DNA of 64,000 nt, taken from the NCBI RefSeq assembly GCF_029760935.1, contig NZ_CP121684.1, forward strand, positions 1,984,001 to 2,048,000, written 5' to 3'. The stretch is from Lysinibacter sp. HNR. GTDB lineage: Bacteria; Actinomycetota; Actinomycetes; Actinomycetales; Microbacteriaceae. The notes beneath the pieces are model-generated. The model was not told where the DNA came from, searched no databases, and saw nothing but the letters and a program-made list of their open reading frames with translations. Below, one piece after another: positions 63,289 through 64,000 of the stretch; position 1 is the stretch's first letter, and every line of letters starts with the position of its first letter. The position numbers and the translations under genes were made by a program.

Positions 63289-64000
63289 CTATTTGGTTGT
63301 GGGAACCCACTTCGTAAGTATTTCTGTCAGCGTGCCGTCCTCCTCGATACGCTGCAGGGTGCTGTTGACGCTGGTGAGCAATTCGGCGTTGCCCTTGCGT
63401 ACACCTGCTCCCAGGGGTTCGCTGGCAAATCTGTCCACAACGACCAGATCAGCATTATCCTTTGCGAAAAACGCGAGAGAGGCCACATTATTGATGACCG
63501 CGTCTGCCTGTCCCCCAATGAGCTGCTGCACAGCCAGCGTGCCGTCTTCCAGAGCGACCGGGTTTAACCCTTCGGATTGTGCAAACTTTTCTCCTGTAGT
63601 TGCCTGCTGAACGGCAACTGTCTTACCCGCCAGGTCGCTCAAACCAGTGATGCCTGAACCGGCTGTGACGAGAAGGGCCAAATTATCGTCGAAGTACGGT
63701 TCAGAGAAATCAAATTTTGTAGCCCGCTCTTCGTTGATTGATATGCCTGAAATAACAATGTCGCACTGGCTAGCCTCAAGCGCCTGCCCGGACTCAATAG
63801 CTTCAAAAGCTGTGCTGATGACTTCTGTTTTAGCGTCAAGATCTGCAGCGATCTCCTCGGCAATATCCATATCGAGCCCAACGATCTCACCGTTCTGCGT
63901 AAATTCGAAGGGAGGGTAGGCGGTCTCGCTGCAGACCTGAAGCACGCCCTCACGGAGGAGAGGTCCCGATGCAGCATTATCGGTACCGCTGCACCCGCTC
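63289..64000 (-). CDS. ABC importer substrate-binding lipoprotein (5'-truncated by window edge)
   Basis: The frame is open from 63289 to the window edge; the extreme left of the protein lacks only the signal peptide start. The edge reads SGCSGTDNAASGP, with the lipobox Cys near 63992, then PPFEFTQNGEIVGLDMDIAEEIA, the extracellular solute-binding family 3 signature. Binds a polar amino acid (glutamine, glutamate, cystine or similar) outside the membrane and hands it to the permease. The GTG at 63945 is internal and not the start. Confidence 0.94.
   Translation of the reverse strand, partial: SGCSGTDNAASGPLLREGVLQVCSETAYPPFEFTQNGEIVGLDMDIAEEIAADLDAKTEVISTAFEAIESGQALEASQCDIVISGISINEERATKFDFSEPYFDDNLALLVTAGSGITGLSDLAGKTVAVQQATTGEKFAQSEGLNPVALEDGTLAVQQLIGGQADAVINNVASLAFFAKDNADLVVVDRFASEPLGAGVRKGNAELLTSVNSTLQRIEEDGTLTEILTKWVPTTK

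Overview
The window looks like an actinobacterial chromosome segment, most probably from a Microbacteriaceae-like member of the Micrococcales with moderate GC (mid-50s by eye). The evidence is gene content and order: xerD, an orphan parA, scpA, scpB, an rluB-type pseudouridine synthase, tyrA, cmk and der in one block; tlyA, nadK and recN in another; lysA, hom, thrC, thrB, rho, prfA, prmC, a Sua5-type gene, a WecA/TagO-type transferase and the whole ATP synthase operon in a third. A CGYC mycoredoxin, which implies mycothiol chemistry, and tRNA-free rRNA spacers fit. The species cannot be named from the sequence alone.

Layout. 1-1737: 3' part of a DHA2-type MFS exporter and an Lrp/AsnC regulator (+). 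2176-21211: a long minus-strand run of housekeeping genes (ribosome assembly, nucleotide synthesis, chromosome segregation, DNA repair, NAD kinase, rRNA methylation), interrupted only by a plus-strand CDF-type cation transporter. It begins upstream at a TPR protein whose disordered region carries a perfect 30-bp tandem repeat. 21377-27502: one rRNA operon read on the minus strand (16S, 23S, 5S) with spacers, terminator hairpin and a long G/U-rich leader. 27868-31158: alpha-carbonic anhydrase lipoprotein (+), PP2C phosphatase, a DUF5684-like membrane protein and a YaaA-type protein (-). 31220-38929: atpIBEFHAGDC (-). 38992-41842: WecA/TagO-type transferase, Sua5 and PrmC (-). 41999-43568: cysK-cysE (+). 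43700-52827: a DUF4870-like protein, prfA, rho and the thr/lys genes (-). 52906-61680: mixed metabolic genes and a large SNF2-family helicase. 61686-64000: a polar amino-acid ABC importer (-), cut by the window edge.

The clusters form coherent units. Many junctions are ATGA/GTGA overlaps (tyrA/cmk/der, hom/thrC/thrB, Nudix/xerD), which implies translational coupling. The lysA-hom-thrC-thrB set turns aspartate semialdehyde pathway intermediates into lysine and threonine, and cysE-cysK is the serine-to-cysteine branch. No prophage, insertion sequence, CRISPR array, toxin system or tRNA gene was recognised. The window is essentially core genome.

The most unusual signals are regulatory or structural: a strong G-quadruplex motif beside a candidate rRNA promoter, a Rho factor with a very long low-complexity N-terminus and no visible Rho_N domain, a short leader ORF with a perfect Shine-Dalgarno upstream of a DUF4870-like gene, a possible CTG start of atpB, and the identical 30-bp repeats in the TPR gene. 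I did not find a clear candidate for a wholly new multi-gene system.
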